Assembly: GCA_033439685.1 (NCBI GenBank)
Contig: JAUEDM010000003.1
Span: forward strand, 1,642,001-1,706,000
From: Apodospora peruviana
Taxonomy: Eukaryota; Ascomycota; Sordariomycetes; Sordariales; Lasiosphaeriaceae
DNA: 64,000 bases
Direction of reading: 5' to 3'
The notes under the pieces are model-generated. The model did no database searches and had not been told where the DNA came from. It saw only the letters and a list, made by a program, of their open reading frames with translations. Shown piece by piece: positions 45,237 to 55,872 of the stretch (positions within the stretch are counted from its first letter, which is position 1; every line of letters begins with the position of its first letter). The translations under genes and the position numbers were made by a program.

Positions 45237-45631
45237 TGTTACAAACCTGTATTGGCCAAGAAGGCTGACAGCTGTCGACAGCTAGCAGCAGCTGGCAGCC
45301 GGTGGCGGTGGCCGCCTAGCGGTAGCAGTGAACCGAAGACCCAGTGGCTTCGCAAGAAGATTTGGGTCACTTCTCATTGGCTGTAGCATTTCTATGTAGC
45401 TGCGAAAGTCTAGCACTCTCGAGTAGGATTTATTACGGCAGTAATTAATCAATACAAGTACTTTGGCAATAGTTGTAGTGTCAACTGCGAATCTTGTATG
45501 CTCATTAGAACCAATACTCATTGTGATGACCCCTTACCTAAGACCTAACCCCTTTGTGGCTCTCTGGAGCCACACACACTCTTGTGGTCCCTGTCTTGTC
45601 AAGGACACCCGGGTATATGCAGATTGTTACA
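45237..45631 (+). mobile_element. Solo LTR, family LTR-1
   Basis: Begins TGTTACAAACCTGTATTGG and ends GCAGATTGTTACA; 395 bp. Shares CTCATTGGCTGTAGCATTTC, CAATACAAGTACTTTGGC and CTACCTAAGACCTAACC blocks with the other copies. The 5' part carries an extra repeat-like CAGCTGNCAGC segment, as does the copy at 63.7 kb. No clear target duplication. Confidence 0.8.
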
Positions 45632-46141
45632 GTTTATTAGTTTAAGTATTAGCTCGTCAATATTTATTATCTTATCTCTTTATATTATGGTTTTTTCTTT
45701 CTTTGTATTGTTGATTTTATTGAGATACGTCTTTAAGTAATTATTTTTATAATTAATTTTTATATAATCTAGATTTTTAAATTTTAAAGCCAACTTTGTA
45801 TAATAATTTACCTAGCTAATTTAACAATCGTTAACTAAAGTTTTTAGATATTCTTAAGCTATCTATTGAAAGTTATTGTTAACTACTATTTCAAAACTGT
45901 ATATTCAAAAGGTTAATCAGTATTAAATATTATTGAAATGCTTTAGTAATTCTAATAATAAAATTTACTTAAACTTTATATTTTTTCTTTTATTCCAAAT
46001 TTATTAAGGATAAAAATCTTCATTTACTATATTTAACATTTATTACTTATTTATGAACTTGTTCTCAATTCATCTACCGTCTTTTTAATTTATATAAAAT
46101 TATTAACATGTTGAAAAATTACAGTTTACGTATTGCCTTTT

Positions 46142-47109
46142 AAAAGTGTTATAATATATTATTATTCATACACCGCTATGTGTTTAGGCGTGTCGGACCT
46201 CAAACTATTGACCGTACAGGAAAACCGTACCCTCACGGGTCGGGTGAAAACTCGGCTCCGACAATCAAGGAACATATCAGTGACTGGGCCTGTGAATACA
46301 AAAGAAGAAGGCGTCCTGGCCTTCGATGGAGGGGGTCTTAAACCGCCGACTCCAACTCTAGCTTCCTTGCCAGATTATACATTGGTAATCTTCCCGCATC
46401 CATCAGCCAGCTCAGGATCCTTCTAGTTAGCGGTGCAGCTGGAGGATCAATGCCTGGAGGACAGAGTGAAAGTCCCGTCGAATCTGAATCTGTGCTCTCT
46501 CCCATCTTCAGCTCAACGGTGGGGCCGAACACCACATGACCAGGTGTTGACAGTCTCGCGCCATTTTCTACACTCACAAAATGGGTTTATAACGTCTGAA
46601 ACCCCCCCCCCCCCCAACCCCCCCCCCCCCCCCCCCCCCGCTTAAACAGGAAGTCCCGGAGCCCTGTGTCGCCAGTTCGAATTTGGACCAGTAGTGAACT
46701 TATTGCCTTGTTGAGGCCTGAGTGTCTTTTGAGTGTTGTCTCTAAAAATGGTCTTTTTCTGGTGGTCTAGATTGTCCACCGGCCTTGTCGTTGCCCGGCC
46801 GTTTCGTTCCCTTAACCACCTCTCTCCCATGCCTCCTCTAGCACCCCATCCGTCCCGTTGGTTCCTTCGGTCCAGGCTGCGATCGTCACAGCGGCTTGCT
46901 CTACCGCTGTTGGGCTCCGTAGTCCGACAGCTTGTTTTGGGCCTGGCTTGCCTCTCCTCGATGTGAACCTCTGGTGTAGGTTGGCGCAGGCCTTATTTAT
47001 GATGCTCTCTGAGGTCTTCATTACTCCTTGGCCATCCTCGAGGGGGGATTTTGCGGCCGGGGTTTAAAGTCTGCCAGTTGCTTGTTCACGTACAGAAAAG
47101 TGTTATAAT
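46142..47109 (-). mobile_element. 5'-truncated LINE copy with 14-bp target-site duplication
   Basis: Minus-strand copy of the 3' part of the LINE at 55.9-57.9 kb. The element proper is 46156-47095; it is flanked by perfect AAAAGTGTTATAAT repeats at 46142-46155 and 47096-47109. Its 3' end (left) carries a GTATGAATAATAATA tail. About 99% identical to the other copy, with only a few transitions, although surrounding DNA is heavily decayed. Contains the G-rich run (C14-AA-C22 on this strand, 46602-46639). Open frames on both strands here are shared with the other copy and are not separate genes. Confidence 0.93.
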
Positions 47110-47300
47110 GTATAAAAGATTAATTATATTTAATAACGAAAATATACTTTTATCGTAGTTATTTAAGTGGAATTTTGTTCATTCAAATAATAATTTGTTT
47201 CTAATAACTTTTCGTATTTTACTACAAAGTATTAAATGTTGAATGATTAGCGATTTAGGATTCTTTTTTTAGCTTTTAGGTTTTTTATTTTAACTTTATA

Positions 47301-49093
47301 ACGTGCGTAATAAGCGAGTGCACCACTTTCCACCACCCGCAACAAGTATTCCCAATTATATAACCACAACACTAGGAAATAACAACAACTGAATTAGAAA
47401 GATATGAATCAGACGATTCCGCATCCTGCTTGCACGTGCGTGCATTATGACCGGGCTTACCGCACACGCCACAGCACCGAATCTTCGTACGAGACCCCCC
47501 TTCACCACCACCAATGTGTTGTATTTCCCGGGCTTCCTGCTCACCTACAGCCTTTTGATCTAGTAGATTGTGTGACTGTTGGACAATAAGTGACCCTCCA
47601 AGCCGTACACGTGTTTTTTTGGCTCTCCGTCTCTTACTAAGCGCCTCATTCGCCTTTCGTAGTGCCGAGACCCCAGTACGTAAAAGGGCGACCTCGTGCA
47701 TTACAGCCATTGTACCTTTGGCTAATCGGTCCACAGCAGTCAACATAGATGTTGGAGAGCTACCTTGATGGTTAGATATTCGGGTTTTCCTAAGCTCTGA
47801 CTGCGAAGTAGCTTCTCGAGGGCTGTGTGGTGTTTGAGAGAGCCAAGGTAGTGCCATGCCTGGGCTTGTGGCTGGGGGCGATGGGGTCCGAATGCGCATA
47901 TCTAGCTCAGATATTAACCTCTTTGGGTCGTACGGCACTAGGCCAGCTCCAGCAAACCCTCCTTGGATATTTTATTCTGTGCAAGAAGCAAAAAAAATCT
48001 TCTCTAAAGGAACAAAGAAACTCCAACTTGCTAATATGCGTAATACGCATACGCATAAGCTCCTCAATTTTATTGCTATACGCTCTCCAATGGCCCAAAG
48101 TAACCAACATCCAATGGCTGAAGTTTGAGTGAGGAGTGCGGAGGCATGCAGAGTGTAATAATGTTGTGATTTCGGCAATAAGTCTCGAATTCTTTGGAGT
48201 GGTGGCTCTTGTGGCCATCAAGGATTAGGCGCCGGTATATCCCCTTTGTACGAGATGCTGTATGGAGATCGAAATGCCGAATGAAATCCATACCTTTCTC
48301 ATCAGTAGTCCAGCCGTTGTCGGTTGTTCCAAGATACCAGGTAGCCAGAAGACCGCATTCTCGGTACCAGCTAGCAAGGTGATATTGCCCAGCTAAGAGG
48401 ATGAATGGTGGGATGGCCCAGCCTAGGGCGTTTATTCCTTGGATAACTGTTGCCCACTCTCGATTACCAGGCTGGGCCTGTTTAGCCCTACCACGGCCAT
48501 CTGAGGTAATAACTACAATAGTAGGGATAATAATGCCCATCATAAAGTCAGTCTCATCAAAGTTGAACGTATTGTCGTCGAGAATGCCGTATTTGGCCTT
48601 AGTATTATGCACAAGAAAAAACTTTTGGATCTTCGCATTTGGCCCTCTGGTAATCCTATTTACTCGTAAAACGCGTACGAAGGCCTGGCTGGCGCTTGAA
48701 GAGGTTGTGAGCCCAGCGTGTGCCAACAGGAGGCGCGCCGCGTTCGCGTAACAATTGATTGGCCATATCTTCCACGTATGAAAGCCTGGTGTGAAATGCG
48801 CGTGCACATAGCTCAATTATATACTGAACAATAGTTCATTCTTCCAAGTCCGTAAGTTTGCGCGAGTTGGCTGGAATATCGCGTCGTTGCATAATTGTTG
48901 TATGGTGAACATCATAAATTTTGCCTGCAGCTCGTAGGCTAAGGTTTGGATCTCTTGTATAGATAGCATCAAGGGCTAAGATTTCACGTGCCTCTTTGAA
49001 AGTGAAGACATGTTGGGTTGTAGAATCATTAAGAAATGAAGGGGAAGGTGGTGCAGTCGCGTAGAAAGTGGTGCACTCGCTTATCACGCACGT
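47301..49093 (-). mobile_element. Pogo-type DNA transposon, copy C
   Basis: TIRs ACGTGCGTAATAAGCGAGTG.. (left) and its near-perfect inverse (right), continuing CACCACTTTC(C/T)AC. TA on both sides (47299-47300, 49094-49095). 1793 bp, one intact element of the same family as copy B. Confidence 0.92.
47372..49087 (-). pseudogene. Pogo transposase (copy C), nearly complete with frame breaks
   Basis: From right to left: DPNLSLRAAGKIYDVHH (HTH), RDIPANSRKLTDLEE, then FNFDETDFMMGIIIPT with the first Asp, LILDGHKSHHSKEF with the second, LKLQPLDVGYFGPLE with the third. The C-terminal frame 47938-47372 has a coil and the zinc knuckle CGVCGKPGHNARTC (C-x2-C-x4-H-x4-C). Breaks occur near 48830, 48080 and 47940, and stops near 48660 and 48610. 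The order and spacing match copy B and, loosely, copy A. Confidence 0.85.
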
Positions 49094-49237
49094 TAAGAGA
49101 TTATATTAAACTTTATTGTTGTAAAAGTAAGAAGGATATAGTAATTATATTATTTAGCACTTAGTTTAATAAAATTAAGGAAAGTATATTTCTCTAGAAA
49201 TATAAACGAGAATAAGTTTGTTAAGTTAGTTAATAGT

Positions 49238-49462
49238 TGTGTGGGCCTGTGTGAGGTGAAGGCATTATTATACTTTAGCAAGGTTTGGGTCATGAGACCT
49301 TGCTGGATAAGGTTTCCTTAATAGTGGGTTCAGCCACGGATATAATTGTCACGTCCTCTTCTTACGTTTCTTTCTTTTCTTTCCTCTCCTCTTTATCCTA
49401 GAGTCTTTGTCAATAGCTGCCAATAAAGATAAGTTCCGCCGTCTTCACACCAGGCCGTGACA
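49238..49462. mobile_element. 225-bp TGT..ACA element with perfect 5-bp target duplication
   Basis: Starts TGTGTGGGCCTGTGTGAGG and ends CACACCAGGCCGTGACA; the two ends are imperfect inverted repeats of about 18 bp. Flanked by ATAGT on both sides (49233-49237, 49463-49467). It contains a C/T-rich tract (49352-49400) and AATAAAG (49423-49429). It may be a solo LTR or a MITE. Single copy in this window. Confidence 0.78.
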
Positions 49463-49467
49463 ATAGT

Positions 49468-49937
49468 TACCTAAAGGTGATATTCCAAAAGATTAAAACT
49501 AAAATTATAATACTATTAGTACTATATAGCTTAATAGCGGATATAATTGCTTTTGTTTATGTTTTCAACTATAACGTTTAGTAAGTTAATTAATAATTAT
49601 TTTATATTAAGTGTGAGGTAATGTGAGATACTTACAGTATGATAAATAATGTTATAGAGTATTTAATAACTTCAAATAAAATTTGAATTAATCGCTTACT
49701 TTTACAATAATATAAGTATTAAAGATCACAATACTGACGTAGCCGTAGCTAACACTATTAAAATTGCTTTACAAACACTATTGTTTACATAGATAACCAG
49801 TTATTAGTTTAACCTAAAGTAATCCATTATTAATCTACTAGTAAAGCGTTGTAAACTTGCGTATTTAGTTTTGAATTTATACGAAAACCCCTACTAAAAG
49901 AAAACGTTCGCTACCTTTGAACCTTAACCTTATACGT
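49468..49937. other. AT-rich decayed DNA
   Basis: No gene or assigned repeat. Confidence 0.55.
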
Positions 49938-50068
49938 GTAACGCTGTGTTAGAAGTTCAGGGGGTTTTCCGCTAACAAAAAATAACAGCGCCCCCAGCTC
50001 AGTGGCGTTAGCACTTAAGCCTTCTGAACTTTCAGCGGTCACGATTCTGCCGGACAAAAAGCGTTACA
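49938..50068. mobile_element. 131-bp element with TGTAACGC termini
   Basis: Begins TGTAACGCTGTGTTAG and ends AAAAAGCGTTACA, a 10-13 bp terminal inverted repeat. Inside, GAAGTTCAG and CTGAACTTT form a second inverted pair. GC-rich compared with flanks. No target duplication found (ATACG / GGGTG). Single copy here. Confidence 0.5.
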
Positions 50069-50286
50069 GGGTGGTGAGTAATTTCTTTTGATAGGGACAC
50101 CGGTAGAACTAAGCTGTATAATGTTGTCTATATTTCTACCGATTACTAGTTTTATTCTGCTTGATCTACTTAATACTTATCGTTCTTTTACGATGGTCCA
50201 ATTTACCAATAACAATATCAAAAGGCTACTTAGTAAAGTTGCCCAACTTTGCGGTATTTCATGATGAGTTTAATAAGAATACTTTA

Positions 50287-50540
50287 ATTGAAGTAGAAAA
50301 AGCTGCCTTACTAATGTGGCTGCCTGGCTGGCTCCACAGCAAGGCAATCAGGGCTGGCGCATGCTAGCGCACAGGCCAAGCACTGGTTAGATTAGATAAG
50401 CCGTAGCGCAGGGCATAAATTTATTAAGGAAGTGCAGGCCCTGCAATATTCTTTCCTAAGACGCCTCCTATTACTACCACAACTATACTGCATAATGCTC
50501 CAATTCATTGTACTGGGAATTACGCCATCAGTAATTTAGC
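50287..50540 (+). repeat. Interspersed repeat R5, copy 1
   Basis: Shares with 59020-59275 the blocks CGCACAGGCCAAGCACT, GATAAGCCGTAGCGCAGGGC and GGAAGTGCAGGCCCTGCAAT, and ends near a TACGCCATCA word in both. Class unknown. Confidence 0.7.
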
Positions 50541-50759
50541 CGTCAACACTTTAGCAATCCTAGCGGCCAATATTTTTACCAATCTTAATTATTATATGGC
50601 GTAACTACGCAATTATAAGCATGGCTAATAATTTAACTGTTATTATTAAAAGTAGCGGGTAAAATACCGAACTAATAGTTGCATAGACTTAATAAAAGAC
50701 TAATAATATATAACTATTATTTTTCGAATTACTACCTTTAATTAGTTAAGGCTAAAAAC
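50541..50759. other. AT-rich decayed DNA
   Basis: No feature recognised. Confidence 0.5.
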
Positions 50760-50920
50760 TGTGGAGACAGTGCAATGACCCAAACCATTACATCAAACAC
50801 CCCTTAATCGCAAATTAATACCAAAATACCAAGGGTGTCAGCCTATGGAATTCTAATGTGTTATATACCGTTGACGGTTGCATTCAATTCAATCAAAGCT
50901 AAATCGCACCGACCGTAACA
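50760..50920 (+). mobile_element. MITE-1 copy
   Basis: Begins TGTGGAGACAGTGCAATG and ends CACCGACCGTAACA; 161 bp, decayed. Contains GTGTTATATACCGTTGACGG. Confidence 0.82.
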
Positions 50921-51592
50921 ACAATGAGCTATTATAAAGTATAAAGATACCTAGGGAAGGAAGACAAACTTATATTTTAAGGCTTATAATAAAGTCAGGC
51001 TATTTATTTTGCTAAAAGTATATAGAATTTTACCTAAACAAATACGCTAACGCTAGCACTAACGCTTACTTAAATAACCTTAATTAACAATTACAGTTTT
51101 AATTGCCTTTATAGTAAGGCCGGGTCTTAACGTAAGCGTAACACTAATAGGGTAGTTAACGTACCTTAGTAAATATTAGTATAATAAGTAATATAAGATA
51201 TTATAACTTTATTAGATTTTAAAAAACTATAAAAGTTTAAAGCAAAGCTAATAAGTTTTAGAAAATTTAAAAAGAAAGGCTTATTAAAATAACTGCTCTA
51301 AGTTAAACTTGAAACGGACTAGCTGTATTACTAACATATTAAAGTTTAAATAAAGACGGCTATTTCGCTGTTAAAAAGGATAGTAAGTATATATTATTAA
51401 ATAGCTTAAAAAATAGCCTTTTAAAGCGGGTTTCGAGAATTTTTATTTAGAAAAGGGCTGCTTATAATTAAAGTTTCATTTTTGTTTATCTATTTAGTTT
51501 TTAATTCGCTTTTTATTTACTAACTTTTATTCTCAACGTCCACGTTACGTAATTTATCGGAAATAATTTAGACTATTCAAAATGTTATTACT
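50921..51592. other. AT-rich decayed DNA
   Basis: Rich in TTAAA and TATAA words, closed in all frames. No assigned repeat. Confidence 0.6.
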
Positions 51593-51846
51593 TGTCACGT
51601 CCCACTAGGAAGTAGGGTCAAGCTCCTATAATCTATTTATAATATGCTATGAAAATAGTAAGAGAGAAAAAAGGAATAAAGAGTAAATTACAATGCGCTC
51701 GACCGAAATAAGTGGTGTAGGTGCACGAGCCACTTGCAGGTTACATGGCTACACCCCTCCTTTGCCCGCAGGGCTGTTGGACCCACAACGGCCAATCAGA
51801 GGACCATGCAGCCAGTCGTCTAGTGGTCTGTGCGTACATCGTGATA
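51593..51846 (+). mobile_element. S2 element (254 bp) with 5-bp target duplication
   Basis: Begins TGTCACGTCCCACTAGG and ends GTACATCGTGATA (decayed GTGACA). Flanked by TTACT on both sides (51588-51592, 51847-51851). Shares GTTGGACCCACAA and GGCCAATCAGAGGAC with the copies at 55.5 and 62.2 kb. It carries the uninterrupted CGTCTAGTGG site where another copy holds an LTR. Confidence 0.85.
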
Positions 51847-52254
51847 TTACTTAGGTAGTAAAATAGTATTATAGATTTAAAGCATTATTGCTTTCTTTCT
51901 AGCGTGTTATTTCTTTCTAACGTATATTATAACTTTGGGTATATTCCTTTACTATACCATATTTAATGTATATCTATAGCTTGAGGATCTTTGGAGTTTC
52001 TATGTTTATATTGTTTTGGTAGCGTTTGAACATCTAATAATTTATTCTTAACTACTATTTAAAATAAGTATTTAATTTGATTTCATTTCTAAACCGGAAT
52101 ATGTTATTTTATTTATAATATATACTTTATTTATAGCTACGGGAAGTTCCACTATTATTTTATAAATAAGGCTATGCGTATTCAATTTAAATCTTACTAC
52201 CTACCTTAATACGTACCTATATATTCCGTTTTTACTTTAATATCACTCTCTTTT

Positions 52255-52810
52255 AGCGCAGTAGTAATACTATAGATACCACTATACGTAGCGATAGCAC
52301 TGAGCATATACGGCACTATGCGCACCGGGCCTATTACCGAATATACATTATAAACAAACAATACTATACGCAGCAACAGTACCGGGCATATACAGCACTA
52401 TATATGGCGATGCGCACCAGGCACTGCACTAGGCGCCTATTGTCCGCAGCGATAATACCGGGTATATGTCATGGCTTGGCGCTATGCAGTATATACTCCA
52501 CAGTATTCTAAGCCTTGTCAACTTGGAATTCGACATTCTTTTGTAATAGAAAAGTTAGCTCAATAGTGTGGGTAATTGTGCGATGCCGTCACAGTATATA
52601 CGGCACTATATACGACATTACGAACCGAATATAGCATCGGGCATAGTACCGGGCATATAGGGTAATAACACTATACGTATAGGTATAGCATTAGGTATAC
52701 ACGGCAATAACACTATAGGTAGCGATAGCGCCGGGCATATACAGCGATAATACCTAAGGTATACACTTACATATACCGTAATACCATATATTACGGATAT
52801 ACATTATATT
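52255..52810. repeat. TATA-type minisatellite, array 3 (with a MITE-2 inside)
   Basis: Tandem degenerate units such as GGGCATATACAGC..TATA, TAGCGATAGCGCCGGGCA, built on alternating TATA and GC-rich parts. The array is split by the MITE-2 at 52467-52593, whose GTATA target duplication comes from the array. Confidence 0.6.
52467..52593 (+). mobile_element. MITE-2 copy with perfect 5-bp target duplication
   Basis: Begins TGTCATGGCTTGGCGC and ends GCGATGCCGTCACA; 127 bp. Flanked by GTATA (52462-52466 and 52594-52598). Confidence 0.9.
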
Positions 52811-53640
52811 AAGGGATAAAAAAGCGGGTAAACACTATATAAATAAAGGTGGTTTTAGGGACTATGCTAAACTTTTTACCAAACAATGCTGTATCTAACC
52901 CTAAACACTTCTTGGACCTACACCCGCTAGAACACCTTTTTACACTGTAAAACTCCACATTCCAGGCCAGCCACTCAGCTACACTATAAATTGGATACGG
53001 AATCTGAACCACACCGCATCCGCCAACTATCAAAATCATTATTAATCCGTACAAGCTAAAACAATCAATCAACTGCAGTCAATTCGATTGATTAATTACA
53101 GTTAGTTCAATTGATAGTAATTGATTAAGCGCCGGCTTGCGATATGGTTGCGCGGTTTCTGCCGCGACCGTACGAAGAATGAAGGTTGGCGATGTTGACG
53201 ATGTTGGCGATGGACGATTTGTATGCGTAGTAACTTGCTTAAAACGGTAGACGGCCTAGTAATATGGCGTTTTACAGCGTAAAAGTAATGTGCGGTGAGG
53301 TGGGCGACTATGCGGGGGAATTTACGGATGTACCCTTTTTACGGTTATGTATAAGGATATAGTTAGGTAAGACGTTTAAGCATAGCCTCTAAAGACCACC
53401 TTTATACACCTCTGCAGTGATTGTTTTTGTTAGATTGGTGACTTACAAGGGGTTAGGTCCGGGTTGGTTTCCACTAGATTCCACAGGTGCCTGCCATTGA
53501 CGTCAAGTCAATGCAAGGTTCTCCTAGTAATTTATGTGTAAAGATACCTTTTCAAGACTTCTTTCCAGGTCTTCTGATTCCGTTCTCATCCATCAAACCG
53601 CCACTGCAAATTGGTCACAGAAAACCCTAACCCTCTGGCA
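52811..53640. other. Mixed AT-rich and GC-richer unassigned DNA
   Basis: An 87-codon minus frame (52809-53072) has no domain. A GC-richer patch at about 53125-53220 includes TTGGCGATG repeated three times (53185-53215). Nothing assignable. Confidence 0.45.
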
Positions 53641-55095
53641 ATTGCCAACCTCCTGAATTCGAGTACGCCGCCATTAACCCCAAGAAGACGAATAACAACA
53701 CCACAACGAAAAACCCCACAAAGAAGAAAAGCCCCTAACTTATCAAGGGAGGATAAAGTCGGAATTTGAGCTCTGCATAGATTTGGCTATACGTACGAAG
53801 AAATTTTCGAAAAACCAACTATACTATGCTGTTACGAGCTCAGATTGGATAGCAGGGCTAACACCTGGCAGCGGCTGTCCGGCGGTCCCGAGGACCCGAG
53901 GAGTCGGGACTGCGGGACGAACCCGGGGACCCATGGGTTCGGGACTTCGGGTCCATTTTCATTGGTCGTAGTATTTCTATATAGTCGCGAGAGTCTGGCA
54001 CTCTCTGGGGGATTTATTACGGCAGTAATCAATACAAGTACTTTAGCAATAGTTGTGACAACTGCGCATCTTGTGTGTTCTAGGGAACCGATACTCTTTG
54101 TGATTACCCCCTACCTAAGACCTAACCCCTTTGTGGCTCTGTGGAGCAACAGACTCTTATTGTTGTCAGGGTTACCCCATACACAGGTTGTTACATATGT
54201 GCCAGATTCAGGACGCTTGTTCTGGGCCGTTGACACCGAAGAAAAAGGGGGCAATATATAAGGGCAAATTAGCGATCAAACATCAGAAAAACAAAGCCTG
54301 GAGGAGTGGTTAAAATAAGATCAAATTTGGTTTATCCCTAGCATCGACTTGCCTTCCGCCTGCCACCACCTTTGAATAGCTACAGTTTATGGGTGATAAC
54401 TAAGGTTATTCACAACCTCGGGGGGGTTTTGAGATATTGACCTCGGCAGATTGTTCCTACAGAAGCGGACAAACAAAAGAGGCTTGCTTTTTGTATAGAA
54501 CAGCTGGCTCAACGGCCAAAGGCCGGAGGATTGGGAGGATGATAATTTCTTCTGGTGAAACCCGGGCTGTGAATGATGTTATGTGGAAGAAAGAGTTATT
54601 GTGTTCGGGGAGGACGGGAAGAAGGCGGACGACTTTCCTTTAAAAAGAAGAAAGCCAAAGGGGTGGTTGTTCTAGAGTTGTATTCCTGGGAGACGTAAAG
54701 GGCCCGGTTTTATATGGGAAAAGAATTTGGGGCAATTGATAGCAAAAACTATATTACCCATATTGTTCCGCTGGTTCATTCTTTTTGTCAGCAATATACT
54801 TATTGGTCCTATTTTTCAACAAGACAACGCTCGATCCAATAGGTCTAGAATGACTACAAGAAAGCTGGTAAGAGAGGGATTCCACGGTTAAAATGGCCAC
54901 CTAATTTCCCAGAGCTTGCACCTATAAAAATGTATGGCCGTGGATAAAGTCTTGGATGGAATGCCGTTATGACATACACTCTTTGACTGAACAACGATTA
55001 AAAGAAGCTATTTGAGAAGCTTGGGAAATCTATACCAGAAGATCTACTATATTAGTAATAGATATTCAGTGCCTGACAGGTTCAGGCGTTGCATA
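53641..55095 (+). pseudogene. Tc1/mariner-type transposase relic split by a solo LTR
   Basis: Before the LTR, about 53664-53823 translates as a basic N-terminus followed by NLSREDKVGI-stop-ALHRFGYTYEEI, the helix-turn-helix start of Tc1-type transposases. After the LTR, near 54810-54935, a frame reads FQQDNARSNRSR and then, after a frameshift, RLKWPPNFPELAPIK. These are the QDNA and WP-N-PDLNPIE signatures of the DDE/D core. Stops and shifts are many. Extent of the element and its TIRs are not determined. Confidence 0.75.
53830..54195 (+). mobile_element. Solo LTR, family LTR-1, with 5-bp target duplication
   Basis: Begins TGTTACGAGCTCAGATTGG and ends ACACAGGTTGTTACA; 366 bp. Flanked by TATGC (53825-53829) and TATGT (54196-54200). 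Best defined copy of the family. Inserted in the transposase relic. Confidence 0.9.
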
Positions 55096-55532
55096 GAGAA
55101 GCGTGGTAACTAGATAGATAATTGATGTTTTCTTTTCGTCTCACTCGCTTTTTTGCGTACAAAATATTCTATATTCTGCTGGTAAATTGGCAAGAATTTT
55201 GGGATTTTACTATAATGAACCCCGCTGGTCACTCCCCGCTTCTGGCGGCTTGGCTGTACCGAACTAACAGAAGAAACCCTGTAGGAGGTATAAATAACTT
55301 ATGAACGCTTTTACGTAAAGTATGTTTGCTAATAAGTGTACGTAATAAGAAGCTACATTATTAAGTACGTTATTATAAAATGTTAAGGGCAACCTTCATT
55401 TTATAACTTTCCCTTTATCTTCTTCTTTTTGTATATTAACTATTATTTATTTTAATTACTGTACACTTTAATTATTATAATTATTTATACCTTATTTCTT
55501 ACATGTTTTAATTACTAAAATTACATATTAAC

Positions 55533-55798
55533 TGTCACGCGCCATATGAAAGTAGGGTCAAACAAAAGCTTCTATGATTTATGATATGCTATGAAAATAG
55601 TAAGATGAAAAAAAATGAACGAGAGCAAATTGCAGTGCGCTCAATCGAAGGAAGTAGTGTAGGTGCACGGCCCACAATGCCAAGGTTTTGCGGGTCACGT
55701 GACGGAGCACCTCCGTCTGCCAGGCTTGTTGGACCCACAATGGCCAATCAGAGGACGATGCAGCCGGTCATCTAGTGGTCCGTGCGTACATCATCACA
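55533..55798 (+). mobile_element. S2 element (266 bp) with 5-bp target duplication
   Basis: Begins TGTCACGCGCCATATG and ends GTACATCATCACA. Flanked by TTAAC / TCAAC (one T/C change). GC-richer in its second half. Contains the intact site CATCTAGTGG. Confidence 0.82.
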
Positions 55799-55872
55799 TC
55801 AACTCTTATATATTACATTAAATACTATAATATTACGTTAATTTTGTATTGTTTGTATCTTTAATTATAAAG

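Noticed and set aside
46133..47067. Set of 60-97 codon frames on both strands mirrored at 57001-57929
   Set aside because: Mirror images produced by two copies of the same LINE 3' region, not independent genes.
49342..49467. Shorter 116-bp element 49347-49462 with ATAAT / ATAGT flanks
   Set aside because: Moving the left end to 49238 gives better inverted ends and a perfect ATAGT duplication, so the 225-bp element is preferred.
52809..53072. 87-codon minus-strand frame in AT-rich DNA
   Set aside because: Composition typical of decayed DNA; no domain.
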